A stretch of 56,961 bases of DNA, taken from positions 1 through 56,961 of the forward strand of contig CAIZPP010000159.1 in NCBI GenBank assembly GCA_903934875.1, written 5' to 3'. Shown here piece by piece: positions 36,781 through 44,234 of this stretch; positions within the stretch are counted from its first letter, which is position 1; each line of letters starts with the position of its first letter. The notes beneath the pieces were generated by a model. It was not told where the DNA came from. It saw only the letters and a program-made list of their open reading frames with translations, and ran no database searches. This DNA is from an uncultured Methylococcaceae bacterium (GTDB lineage: Bacteria > Pseudomonadota > Gammaproteobacteria > Methylococcales > Methylococcaceae). Position numbers and translations under genes: made by a program.

Positions 36781-37206
36781 TTAGCGATTGTCTATACTGA
36801 ATTGCCGGAGCAGATCCAAGGCTAGTCCCGGACTGGCGCAAATGGCTTCGTCATCGGCGCGATACCTGAAGAACGGCGCATACCTCGGATAGGCACGAAG
36901 ATCGGCCTCGCTGAGATGCTGAAAACCCATGCTCCACTGCGAGAAATGCCGTTCCCTAACCGGTTCACGGATTAGTTCGACAATATCATAATGGCGTGGA
37001 TCGGCGCAAATGCGGGAGAAGGTTTCCACCACGGACTCTGTTTCGCCTTCAAGAACCTGTAAAAAATTGCCGTTGGCATAAAGCAACATGCCAGTAATGC
37101 CGTTTACCTTATTGTGGCGGATGCTGGATTGCAAAATTTTGGCGATACCGGCCTCAAGTTTTATATCGCTCAACGAACTGAGATAAATAAGCTGTATTAA
37201 AGCCAT
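36781..37206 (-). CDS. Short BLUF-domain blue-light photoreceptor
   Basis: 141 residues, BLUF domain alone with a short helical tail. The flavin-site residues fall at the same numbers as in the cyanobacterial PixD/Slr1694 protein by my count: Y8 (IYLSS), N32 (RHNKV), Q50 (NFLQVLEGE), W91 and M93 (QWSMGF). It should bind FAD and respond to blue light, acting through a protein partner because it has no output domain. It lies between dnaJ and the toxin-antitoxin-like genes, 80 bp upstream of dnaJ on the same strand, so it might be co-transcribed with dnaJ. Confidence 0.93.
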   Translation of the reverse strand: MALIQLIYLSSLSDIKLEAGIAKILQSSIRHNKVNGITGMLLYANGNFLQVLEGETESVVETFSRICADPRHYDIVELIREPVRERHFSQWSMGFQHLSEADLRAYPRYAPFFRYRADDEAICASPGLALDLLRQFSIDNR

Positions 37207-37235
37207 CGAAAAACTCCGCTATTATTAAGGCTCAA

Positions 37236-37330
37236 CCGTATCATGTCCTCGTAAGGAGGCGCATCGTTCGCGATTGATGCGCCCTTCGACTTCGCTCCGG
37301 ACAGGCTTCGTTCCTCAGTGCATTCTACGG
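37236..37330. repeat. GTAGGATG-family repeat, copy 1
   Basis: Contains ggaggcgcatcgttcgcgat, tgatgcgcccttcgacttcg and cttcgttcctcag, ending in a variant of the consensus end (cattctacgg). Related copies are at 37926-37995, 39278-39373 and 40216-40311. Its right edge forms the stop of the DUF2442 gene. Confidence 0.75.
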
Positions 37331-37615
37331 TCCTATAAAACCCCATCGCTCAAACTGGCCTTGCAACTCTGGGTTATTCTTGAATGCAAGGAAATAAATA
37401 TATTCAGGTGCCAAATCCGCACCGTTAGGCCAAACGATGGTTTCCAATTCCTTGTCGACTTGTAGCTTTGCAAACACCGCATTGTCTTTCAAAGGCTCAA
37501 ACACCGGACCATGTAAGGCTGGAGTTAAGTCGGCAACCCCCGTTTTTCCATCATTGAAGGCTACTTCCACTTCGTAGTTTTGCAAATACTTGGCTTTTGT
37601 GACATGGATAAACAT
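37325..37615 (-). CDS. DUF2442 domain protein
   Basis: 96 residues from ATG 37615, with ggag 8 bases upstream. DUF2442 proteins are small and uncharacterised and are often paired with DUF4160 genes, as here (upstream gene, 4-bp gap). Such pairs are suspected to be toxin-antitoxin-like, but this is not shown. The stop codon lies in a repeat end. Confidence 0.8.
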   Translation of the reverse strand: MFIHVTKAKYLQNYEVEVAFNDGKTGVADLTPALHGPVFEPLKDNAVFAKLQVDKELETIVWPNGADLAPEYIYFLAFKNNPELQGQFERWGFIGP

Positions 37616-37619
37616 GCAA

Positions 37620-37877
37620 CTACTCCAAAGGCTCAATCGAGTTTGGCAGTTCCTTCTTCCTGCACAGTTCCCAATCTTCCATTAATTCGTCCTTGTGGAG
37701 ATCATACCAGTCCAACACATGCCGTAGCGCCCGTTTTGGAAATTTTCCCTCGACAACACCTGTTAAAATATTGACCGTTACCTCATAGCTTTCATATTTG
37801 GCATGAAAGTGAGGCGGCGAATGGTCATCCCAGTACATTGCGATAATTATCCCCAAAAATCTGCTGATGACAGGCAT
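37620..37877 (-). CDS. DUF4160 domain protein
   Basis: 85 residues. The family signature MYWDDHSPPHFHAKY is followed by the C-terminal WELCRKKELP. Uncharacterised; paired with DUF2442 downstream. The end of a TACAGCG repeat lies 13 bp upstream of its ATG. Confidence 0.85.
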   Translation of the reverse strand: MPVISRFLGIIIAMYWDDHSPPHFHAKYESYEVTVNILTGVVEGKFPKRALRHVLDWYDLHKDELMEDWELCRKKELPNSIEPLE

Positions 37878-37890
37878 GTTTATTTATATT

Positions 37891-37910
37891 TACAGCGTTT
37901 TCAAGATAAA
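37891..37910 (+). repeat. TACAGCG-family repeat end upstream of DUF4160
   Basis: tacagcgttttcaagataaa, 13 bp before the ATG of the minus-strand gene. Confidence 0.6.
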
Positions 37911-37925
37911 AAGTATATTCAATCA

Positions 37926-37995
37926 GCCGTAGGATGTGCCGATGAAGGAGGCGCATCGTTCGCGATTGATGCGCTTCGTTCCTCAGCGCATCTAC
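37926..37995. repeat. GTAGGATG-family repeat, copy 2 (short form)
   Basis: Begins gccgtaggatgtgccgatga and ends cagcgcatctac. It lacks the internal 24-odd bases (ccttcgacttcgctcaggac region) present in the other copies. Confidence 0.75.
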
Positions 37996-37999
37996 AAGC

Positions 38000-38136
38000 G
38001 TAAGCGTTCACCCCCCTACCTGAAATCCCCTCGCCCTGCGGGAGAGGGTTAGGGTGAGGGCTTTCAAAATCATTGTATTACAAATGCCCTCACCCCCGGC
38101 CCCTCTCCCGCAGGGCGAGGGGGGGTGAACGCTTAC
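38000..38136. mobile_element. Miniature element with GTAAGCGTTCAC ends (IS66-like termini), copy 2
   Basis: 137 bp with ends gtaagcgttcaccccc and the complement. Inside is a second inverted pair, ccctcgccctgcgggagagg against cctctcccgcagggcgaggg. The 8-bp flanks ctacaagc and ctacgggc agree at six positions, consistent with a decayed 8-bp duplication. Confidence 0.75.
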
Positions 38137-38143
38137 CTACGGG

Positions 38144-38356
38144 CTACGTAGTCGGCCTGTTTTCTTTTGTAATTCTCATCAAAAACCGCAAAGCCTCATT
38201 AACAGATGAAGCATCTGGAAAAACCTCAGCCACATCAGGTTCCAAACGAACAACGGGGCCAAAAGCCATCCGCCCAGAACCGATCTTTCGGACTCGCAAA
38301 GAGTTAAGATCATATTCTGGCCTTAGTTCATCATTATCATTTTCAGGCTTGCTCAT
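38144..38356 (-). CDS. Antitoxin-like partner of BrnT
   Basis: 70 residues from ATG 38356, which lies inside the end of the BrnT gene. ELRPEYDLNSLRVRKIGSG and PDASSVNEALRFLMRI resemble the small antitoxin-like proteins encoded after BrnT toxins (BrnA-type or related); the exact family is uncertain. Expected to bind and neutralise the toxin and repress the pair. Confidence 0.7.
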   Translation of the reverse strand: MSKPENDNDELRPEYDLNSLRVRKIGSGRMAFGPVVRLEPDVAEVFPDASSVNEALRFLMRITKENRPTT

Positions 38357-38615
38357 AAGCTTTTCTCTCATTCCGGGTCGCCGCTCTTGCACTGATTATT
38401 CTAATCGCATCGCCACGTTCTGTGTAGGAAACCAACAATATACGATGCCTGTTGGACATCCCAAACCGCAGATAACGGTTCTCGGTTTCCGAATGGTCGG
38501 GATCGAAGAAGTCCAGATACAGAGGATCGTCGAATATAGTTTTGGCTTCTTCGAATGTGACTTCGTGATTGATTATATTCGACTGCGCTTTTTTCTCGTC
38601 CCAATCAAAACTCAT
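38343..38615 (-). CDS. BrnT family toxin
   Basis: 90 residues from ATG 38615 (ATG 38621 also possible). BrnT signature: FDWDEKKAQSNIINHEVTFEEA, FDDP, RYLRFG, and the C-terminal IRIISARAATRNERKAYE with the conserved RARxATRxER-type motif. BrnT toxins are RelE-fold ribonucleases. It overlaps the antitoxin gene by 14 bp. Confidence 0.85.
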   Translation of the reverse strand: MSFDWDEKKAQSNIINHEVTFEEAKTIFDDPLYLDFFDPDHSETENRYLRFGMSNRHRILLVSYTERGDAIRIISARAATRNERKAYEQA

Positions 38616-38660
38616 AGTCACTCCCTAATGCTTTACGAATTGTACCTTACCGTGTTCAAT

Positions 38661-38705
38661 TACAGCGTTTTCAACATCAAACACGGCTGAGCGTGGGAAC
38701 GAGAA
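38661..38705. repeat. TACAGCG-family end followed by a GCGTGGGAACGA fragment
   Basis: tacagcgttttcaacatcaa at 38661-38680 upstream of BrnT, then gagcgtgggaacgag at 38691-38705, a sequence repeated at 39809-39822 and 40687-40800. Confidence 0.55.
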
Positions 38706-38757
38706 AATGACCATTCGGAGCAATGCGCAGCGAAGGCCGCTATTATGCCTTACTGCT

Positions 38758-38970
38758 TTATGCCGCTTTTCTAGCTTGCGCGGATGGTTCCGGCATAGTT
38801 TCACCCGATCTAAGACAAGCTTCCAACCAAGCATCTTGGGCGTCCTTTATCTCTCGGGCGGCTTCTTCCAAGGTATCGCCATAGGCCGAGCAACCGGGCA
38901 AATCCGGTACAATCGCTATATAACCAGAATCCTCATTTGACCAAAATATTTCGACAAGATATTTATTCAT
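38758..38970 (-). CDS. HicB-like antitoxin
   Basis: 70 residues. The typical HicB N-terminus is present (YLVEIFWSNEDSGYIAIVPDLPGCSAYGDT), followed by the EEAAREIKDAQDAWLEA helix. It lacks a clear DNA-binding C-terminus. Start ATG overlaps the stop of the HicA-like gene (ATGA). Confidence 0.88.
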   Translation of the reverse strand: MNKYLVEIFWSNEDSGYIAIVPDLPGCSAYGDTLEEAAREIKDAQDAWLEACLRSGETMPEPSAQARKAA

Positions 38971-39218
38971 AGGTCAGTCTCATACTTTTTCAGCATTGCT
39001 AACAATTGCTGTGCTTGGTAATCGGGAATCACACCGTTTCGATTTTGAAAATTTAGTTGCACTATCTCACCTTTGCGCTTGAATACCCTATGCGAACCTT
39101 TGCCGCCTTGGTGAACAAAACCCAAAAGCAACGCCAATTTACACGCATCGTCAAAGCGCACCGCTGTTGGGTTGTCGCGTATGCCTGCAATGAACTTATC
39201 TTGCTTTCCCACAAGCAC
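38967..39218 (-). CDS. HicA-like mRNA interferase toxin
   Basis: About 83 residues from GTG 39218, or 81 from GTG 39212 (aggcgg is 5 bases upstream of the latter). The HicA hallmark GGKGSHRVFKR with the catalytic His is present, as is the preceding LALLLGF segment. Forms a toxin-antitoxin pair with the overlapping HicB-like gene. Confidence 0.82.
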   Translation of the reverse strand: MLVGKQDKFIAGIRDNPTAVRFDDACKLALLLGFVHQGGKGSHRVFKRKGEIVQLNFQNRNGVIPDYQAQQLLAMLKKYETDL

Positions 39219-39277
39219 CGCCTAAAACTCATTAATTATGCCCTAAAGTCATATTATCCCACATTCGCAGAAAAACC

Positions 39278-39373
39278 ACATAGGATGTACCGATTAAGGG
39301 GGCGCATCGTTCGCGATTGATGCGCCCTTCGACTTCGCTCAGGACAGACTTCGTTCCTCAGCGCATCCTACGG
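39278..39373. repeat. GTAGGATG-family repeat, copy 3
   Basis: ataggatgtaccgattaagg, then ggcgcatcgttcgcgattga and the closing cagcgcatcctacgg. A second fragment, acgcatcctacga, follows at 39379-39391. This and the surrounding bases fill the 167-bp gap; no gene seen. Confidence 0.75.
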
Positions 39374-39385
39374 GCTAAACGCATC

Positions 39386-39601
39386 CTACGACCCTAAATT
39401 TCTCCGTTTAAGTGCCTGTCGTTCCAATTCTTGCGCGATGGTTGCAACTTCCGTTATGCTTTTATCCGTCCACAGACCATGCCGCCATTCGGTATAGTCA
39501 AATCCCTGTCTTTCCCTAGATAGAAGCATCAGAAAACGTTCAGCATCTACCGGGCCAAGTTTATCGAACAGAGCAGAATAGCCCTCCGATTTGATAACCA
39601 C
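39386..39601 (-). CDS. Small uncharacterised protein, possible antitoxin-type partner
   Basis: 71 residues from GTG 39601: ALFDKLGPVDAERFLMLLSR and FDYTEWRHGLWTDKSI. I recognise the general type, small proteins often beside PIN-domain genes, but no named family. It is in the same frame as a truncated PIN-domain gene directly upstream, separated only by TAA and four codons. Confidence 0.6.
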   Translation of the reverse strand: MVIKSEGYSALFDKLGPVDAERFLMLLSRERQGFDYTEWRHGLWTDKSITEVATIAQELERQALKRRNLGS

Positions 39602-39613
39602 GTCATTATGGTT

Positions 39614-39733
39614 TTATACCTGCTCCTGAATATTCAACTTGGTTTGGGTTTCCAAATACACCGGCAAACTCGATTGATCGTCGTAAGGGCGGTTAAAACA
39701 GCAGTTGTCGAGATACAAACGCAATAGCTTCAT
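39614..39733 (-). pseudogene. Truncated PIN-domain (VapC-like) gene
   Basis: 39 codons from ATG 39733: MKLLRLYLDNCCFNRPYDD, then LETQTKLNIQEQV and TAA. The start carries the first catalytic Asp of PIN nucleases (YLDNC), but the protein ends after a quarter of the usual length. The remaining acidic residues are missing, so it should be inactive. Confidence 0.7.
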
Positions 39734-39747
39734 CCATCAAAACTCCT

Positions 39748-39868
39748 TCCAATGAGTGGGAACGAGATAATTACACCTTACCGCGTTAACTTAATCGCAG
39801 TGACGCGGGAGCGTGGGAACGATCAATTTTAGGACAGGTTTCGTTACTCGGCACATCCTTATACTGCC
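39748..39868. repeat. GCGTGGGAACGA-type repeat fragments
   Basis: gagtgggaacgag near 39754 and gggagcgtgggaacgatc at 39807-39824 bracket about 50 bp. No gene seen. Confidence 0.5.
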
Positions 39869-40108
39869 CTATAGCAATTCCAAACGCCGTTCTAGTCGCT
39901 CAATACGGACATTCAGTTTATCCAGCGTAACCTGTTGCCGCGCGTCCGTTTCGTCTCCCAAGGCAACTTCCCTACGCACAAGATTCATGGCACTTTCCAA
40001 GCCGGACATCCTTTGTTTCAGATCGCCCACATCGTCGGCTATCTGGTCAACACGACCCCGTATATGTCGGAGGTGTTCCAGAACTAAGTTTTCTACATTT
40101 TCATTCAT
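39869..40108 (-). CDS. Small coiled-coil protein, unknown function
   Basis: 79 residues, almost entirely heptad-like: NLVLEHLRHIRGRVDQIADD, DLKQRMSGLES and VRIERLERRLELL. Similar short proteins with the N-terminus ENLVLEHLRHIR are common and uncharacterised. Good Shine-Dalgarno gagg upstream of ATG 40108. Confidence 0.7.
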   Translation of the reverse strand: MNENVENLVLEHLRHIRGRVDQIADDVGDLKQRMSGLESAMNLVRREVALGDETDARQQVTLDKLNVRIERLERRLELL

Positions 40109-40800
40109 GGCTTATTTCCTCACCGGGTTTTGTCTAGTTACGCTATGAAAATAATAATGCTGTAAAACTCCTCATTCCTACCACGAGATTATAATGTCCC
40201 TCCTTCGCAGGCAAAGCCGTAGGATGTGCCGAAAAAGGAGGCGCATCGTTCGCGATTGATGCGCCCTTCGACTTCGCTCAGGACAGGCTTCGTTCCTCAG
40301 CGCATCCTACGACCCTTGGCCGCGTAGCGGCCACCGACATTAGCCGTGCGTTTCAACGCACGGGACGCGACACGCCGAATATCGTCGCGTAGCGACGATT
40401 GAATATAGGCATAAATCCCGTCGTGATTACCGCGCTCCCTTTCAACCGTCGCTACGCGACGAATCATCATTTGCTCATTTTTCGGGGGATGAATCCCCCG
40501 GCTACATTCATGTTGTCGCTACGCGACATTATATCACCGCCTATCTTGTCACCGGGCGCATGGGCTTTACCGCCATAACCATTCGGCGCAATACGCGGAG
40601 TACCGCTATTGCGCCTTACGGTCTTGCGCCCGACGTTGGAATGTCGGGCAACGGTAGATCTGTTGCCCGACCTACACGGCTTTTTATCGTTCCCACGCTC
40701 CCGCGTGGGAATCCAGCCTTTACCGCTCCTGCGGTTCGATATCTCCGACGCTGGAGCATCGTCGGAGGCATTCCCACGCAGGAGCGTGGGAACGATCAAG
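40109..40800. other. Gene-free repeat block in the dnaK-dnaJ island
   Basis: 692 bp with no gene. It contains GTAGGATG-family copy 4 (40216-40311). Four palindromes follow, built on gtcgcgtagcgac or its complement (about 40323, 40389, 40447, 40514). A hairpin gggggatgaatcccccg lies near 40484, and a pair of gcgtgggaacga repeats with palindromic surroundings at 40687-40800. Confidence 0.7.
40216..40311. repeat. GTAGGATG-family repeat, copy 4
   Basis: gccgtaggatgtgccgaaaa, ggaggcgcatcgttcgcgat, closing cagcgcatcctacg. It is the most complete copy of the family in the window. Confidence 0.8.
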
Positions 40801-41442
40801 TCATTTTCCATTACTATTTTGTGTTTGTGATGCTACTGGTAAAACTGGAACAGAAGAGTTAGCAATGGGAGTTGTGCTAGTACTTGTAGTCGGTGGTGGC
40901 TGAAGATTAACTGCACCATTGAAACTTTTAATCAAATCTGCTGGCTGTTGAAGGTTAAATGCTCCATTAAAACTTCCTAAACTCACCCTCAATGGGACCG
41001 ATGTTTTCTTAATATCCTCATTTGTCATGGTTTTCTCATTAGTTGTGTAAGAATGAACTGCGGTTGAAATACTAATAATTGCTGTAAATATCGCGCCAAT
41101 TCCAAACGCATATATTGCAATTGAATCTAGTTTATTAAGAACTGGATCATTGCTTATACTTTTTCCAGATAGTATTTCTTGAATGTGGGTTTGGTTGCAT
41201 TTAAAAACAATCAAAACAGCAAGAAGGCTTATAACAAAGCTCAAAATTGCTCCAATATACAAGATCAAAGCTTCGGCAGAATATAATCCAACAGTTGTCA
41301 GCAGCGTGAGTAGAAGACCAATGCCCCCAGCCGATAATGTGAATATACCCTTATCGTGTTCCAAGCTTGTGTTGTACCATGCACTCACGCTTGCTGCATA
41401 GTACTCAACACGCTTCTGATCTTCGATATCCTCTGATGTCAT
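40801..41442 (-). CDS. Small membrane protein, unknown function
   Basis: 213 residues with about three hydrophobic helices (IFTLSAGGIGLLLTLLTTVGL, ALILYIGAILSFVISLLAVLI, IAIYAFGIGAIFTAIISIS). The C-terminal tail has a repeated unit, SFNGAFNLQQPADLIK and SFNGAVNLQPP, and a low-complexity Ser/Thr/Pro/Gln end. No family recognised. Its base composition is clearly more AT-rich than dnaK beside it, suggesting recent acquisition. Confidence 0.6.
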   Translation of the reverse strand: MTSEDIEDQKRVEYYAASVSAWYNTSLEHDKGIFTLSAGGIGLLLTLLTTVGLYSAEALILYIGAILSFVISLLAVLIVFKCNQTHIQEILSGKSISNDPVLNKLDSIAIYAFGIGAIFTAIISISTAVHSYTTNEKTMTNEDIKKTSVPLRVSLGSFNGAFNLQQPADLIKSFNGAVNLQPPPTTSTSTTPIANSSVPVLPVASQTQNSNGK

Positions 41443-41478
41443 GTGATTGCTGCAACTGTATTACTGTTTTACAAACCA

Positions 41479-41540
41479 ACGGGCAAACCCTAAGGCTTGC
41501 CCGTCTTTTTGTCTAAAAAATAAACCGAAGGTTTATTTTT
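41479..41540. terminator. Double terminator downstream of dnaK
   Basis: acgggcaa (41479-41486) pairs with cttgcccgt, followed by cttttt on the plus strand. Nearer to dnaK, aataaacc-gaa-ggtttatt is flanked by A/T runs able to terminate on the minus strand. This would stop transcription from dnaK before the island. Confidence 0.65.
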
Positions 41541-43483
41541 TATTTTTTATCGTCTTTCACTTCCTCAAACTCCGCATCCACGACATCCTCGGCTTTGCCG
41601 CTTTCGGACGAACCCGCCGAAGAGGCGTGCTCATGACCGCCCTCAGGGCCGCCCGCGCCGGGGGCCTGCTGGGCGTAGATGCGCTCGGCCAGCTTGCCGG
41701 CCAGTTCGGTCAGAGCTTCGGTCTTCTTGTCGATGGCTTCCTTGTCTTCGCCGTTGATGACTTTCTTCAATTCCTCAATGGCCGCTTCGATCTTGGACTT
41801 TTCATCCGCCTCCACCTTCTCGCCCAGCTCATGCAAGGTCTTGTTGGTGGTGTGGATGACCGAATCCCCATGGTTGCGGGCGGTAATCAACTCATGAATC
41901 TTCTTGTCTTCCTCGGCGTGCATTTCAGCTTCCTTGATCATGCGCTTCACTTCCTCATCGGACAAGCCACTGGAGGCTTTGATGATGATCTTGTTTTCCT
42001 TGCCGGTGGCTTTGTCTTTGGCGCCAACGTGCAGGATGCCGTTGGCATCAATGTCGAACGTGACTTCAATCTGCGGAACGCCACGCGGAGCCAGCGGGAT
42101 ATCCGTCAGGTCAAAGCGGCCTAGGGACTTATTGTCCCGCGCCATTTCGCGCTCGCCCTGGAGGACATGGACGGTCACCGCCTGCTGGCTGTCTTCGGCG
42201 GTGGAGAACACCTGCGAGGTTTTGGTCGGGATGGTGGTGTTCTTGTCGATCAACTTGGTCATGACACCGCCCAAGGTCTCTATGCCCAAAGACAACGGCG
42301 TCACGTCGAGCAGCAGCACATCTTTGACCTGCCCGCCCAACACACCAGCCTGGATGGCTGCACCGACGGCGACGGCTTCGTCCGGGTTCACATCTTTGCG
42401 CGGTTCTTTGCCGAAAATGTTCTTGACGTATTCCTGCACCTTGGGCATGCGGGTCTGCCCACCCACCAAGATCACCTCGTCGATTTCCGATGCCTTGAGG
42501 CCAGAGTCTTTCAGCGCGGTGAGGCAGGGGCCTTTGGTGCGGTCAATCAAATCCTCAACCAGGGATTCCAGCTTGGTGCGGGTCATCTTCAAGTTGAGAT
42601 GCTTGGGACCTGTGGCATCCGCCGTGATATAGGGCAGGTTGATATCGTACTGCTGGCTGGACGACAGTTCGATCTTGGCTTTTTCCGCTTCTTCCTTCAG
42701 GCGCTGTAAGGCCAGGGAATCGTTGTGCAGGTCGATGCCGCTGGACTTTTTGAACTCTTCCGCCAGATAGTCGATGATGCGCAAGTCGAAGTCTTCACCG
42801 CCTAAGAACGTGTCGCCGTTGGTGGAAAGCACCTCAAACTGGTGCTCCCCATCCACTTCGGCAATTTCGATGATGGAGATGTCGAAAGTACCGCCACCCA
42901 AGTCATATACGGCGATCTTCTGGTCGCCACGCTTCTTGTCCATGCCATAAGCCAACGCCGCCGCCGTCGGCTCGTTGATGATGCGCTTGACTTCAAGGCC
43001 GGCGATGCGCCCGGCGTCCTTGGTAGCCTGCCGCTGGGAGTCGTTAAAATAAGCCGGTACGGTGATGACCGCTTCGGTGACTTCTTCGCCCAGGAACGCC
43101 TCTGCGTCCTTCTTGAGCTTCATTAAGACCCGTGCCGAGACTTCCGGCGGTGCCATCTTCTTGCCATGCACATCAATCCACGCGTCGCCGTTGTCGGCTT
43201 CGGTGATTTTGTAGGGCACCATCTTGATGTCTTTCTGCACCACGTCATCCTTGAAGCGGCGGCCAATCAGGCGCTTGACCGCAAACAAGGTGTTATGGGG
43301 GTTGGTGACGGCTTGGCGTTTGGCGGACTGGCCCACCAAGACTTCGCTATCGCTGGTAAAGGCGATGATGGAAGGCGTGGTGCGCGCACCTTCGCTGTTT
43401 TCGATCACTCTCGCACTGCCGCCTTCAAGAATGGCGACGCAGGAGTTGGTGGTGCCGAGGTCGATACCGATAATTCTGGCCAT
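41540..43483 (-). CDS. dnaK: Chaperone protein DnaK (Hsp70)
   Basis: 647 residues. The ATPase domain has [13 protein letters not shown] at the N-terminus, [14 protein letters not shown] and VGGQTRMP. The substrate domain follows ([14 protein letters not shown]), then the lid and an acidic C-terminal tail ending in [13 protein letters not shown], typical of proteobacteria. Lies in order hrcA-grpE-dnaK, with the CIRCE operator upstream of hrcA. Confidence 0.98.
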   Translation of the reverse strand: MARIIGIDLGTTNSCVAILEGGSARVIENSEGARTTPSIIAFTSDSEVLVGQSAKRQAVTNPHNTLFAVKRLIGRRFKDDVVQKDIKMVPYKITEADNGDAWIDVHGKKMAPPEVSARVLMKLKKDAEAFLGEEVTEAVITVPAYFNDSQRQATKDAGRIAGLEVKRIINEPTAAALAYGMDKKRGDQKIAVYDLGGGTFDISIIEIAEVDGEHQFEVLSTNGDTFLGGEDFDLRIIDYLAEEFKKSSGIDLHNDSLALQRLKEEAEKAKIELSSSQQYDINLPYITADATGPKHLNLKMTRTKLESLVEDLIDRTKGPCLTALKDSGLKASEIDEVILVGGQTRMPKVQEYVKNIFGKEPRKDVNPDEAVAVGAAIQAGVLGGQVKDVLLLDVTPLSLGIETLGGVMTKLIDKNTTIPTKTSQVFSTAEDSQQAVTVHVLQGEREMARDNKSLGRFDLTDIPLAPRGVPQIEVTFDIDANGILHVGAKDKATGKENKIIIKASSGLSDEEVKRMIKEAEMHAEEDKKIHELITARNHGDSVIHTTNKTLHELGEKVEADEKSKIEAAIEELKKVINGEDKEAIDKKTEALTELAGKLAERIYAQQAPGAGGPEGGHEHASSAGSSESGKAEDVVDAEFEEVKDDKK

Positions 43484-43569
43484 GGAGTTCTCCGCTATGT
43501 GGAATTCGTGTTATGTTGAATAAGTTGATGGTTTACTGTGTGCTGTTATGGGGCCGGCTGTTGCCCGTT

Positions 43570-44196
43570 TCAAGCCTTGCGCTTGGCAATGACCACCATG
43601 GCGGGCCGCAACAGCCGTTCGTTGATGGTGTAGCCTTTTTGGAATACTTTGACCACGGTGTTTGGCTCCTCTTCGTCGCTCTCCTGCATGGTCATCGCCT
43701 GGTGCAGCGCGGGGTCGAACTTGGCCCCCAAAGCCTCGATAGGCTGCACGTTGAATTTCTCCAGCACCGTAATAAATTGCTTAAGCGTCAGTTCGCTGCC
43801 TTCGCGCAGTTTGACCACCTCGGGGGTATCGCCAGCAGCAGCCTGAATGCCCAGTTCTAGGCTATCCAGCACCACGAGCAACTCGCGGGCAAACTTTTCC
43901 ACGGCGTATTTGCGCGTATCCCCGATTTCCTTTTCTGTCCGCCTGCGCAAATTCTCCATTTCCGCCAGGGTGCGCAGGGACTGGTCCCGGTATTCCTCGG
44001 CTTTTAATAACGCGCCCGTCAAACGGGCAGACAAATCCTCGGCGGGCTTTGGCTCTTCGGGAGCAAGGTCCAGCACAGGCGGTACTTCTTCCCACTCTGC
44101 CTCCTGCCCCACTTCATCCGCCAGCAATAATTCCGCCTCGGAATCAACCGCTGGTTGTAAACTTTCGTCTTCTTGCAAAGACTGATCTTCGCTCAT
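43570..44196 (-). CDS. grpE: Nucleotide exchange factor GrpE
   Basis: 208 residues. An acidic, disordered N-terminus (1-60) is followed by a long coiled coil (LLKAEEYRDQSLRTLAEMEN and the RRRTEKEI segment). The conserved C-terminal beta domain contains FDPALHQAMTMQE and VVKVFQKGYTINERLLRPAMVVIAK. Releases ADP from DnaK. Located between hrcA and dnaK. Confidence 0.97.
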   Translation of the reverse strand: MSEDQSLQEDESLQPAVDSEAELLLADEVGQEAEWEEVPPVLDLAPEEPKPAEDLSARLTGALLKAEEYRDQSLRTLAEMENLRRRTEKEIGDTRKYAVEKFARELLVVLDSLELGIQAAAGDTPEVVKLREGSELTLKQFITVLEKFNVQPIEALGAKFDPALHQAMTMQESDEEEPNTVVKVFQKGYTINERLLRPAMVVIAKRKA

Positions 44197-44234
44197 TGTT
44201 TGCTAACTCCTGTGACTGTGGTCAATATCTAGGC

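Larger units (their letters stand above)
37878..38143. other. Repeat-filled gap upstream of DUF4160
   Basis: Three repeats one after the other: a TACAGCG end (37891-37910), a GTAGGATG-family element (37926-37995) and a GTAAGCG element (38000-38136). No gene seen. Confidence 0.65.

Noticed and set aside
37236-40311. CRISPR array formed by repeats in the dnaK-dnaJ island
   Set aside because: Copies are unevenly spaced, about 70-100 bp long, palindromic and separated by genes; no spacer-repeat pattern and no cas gene.
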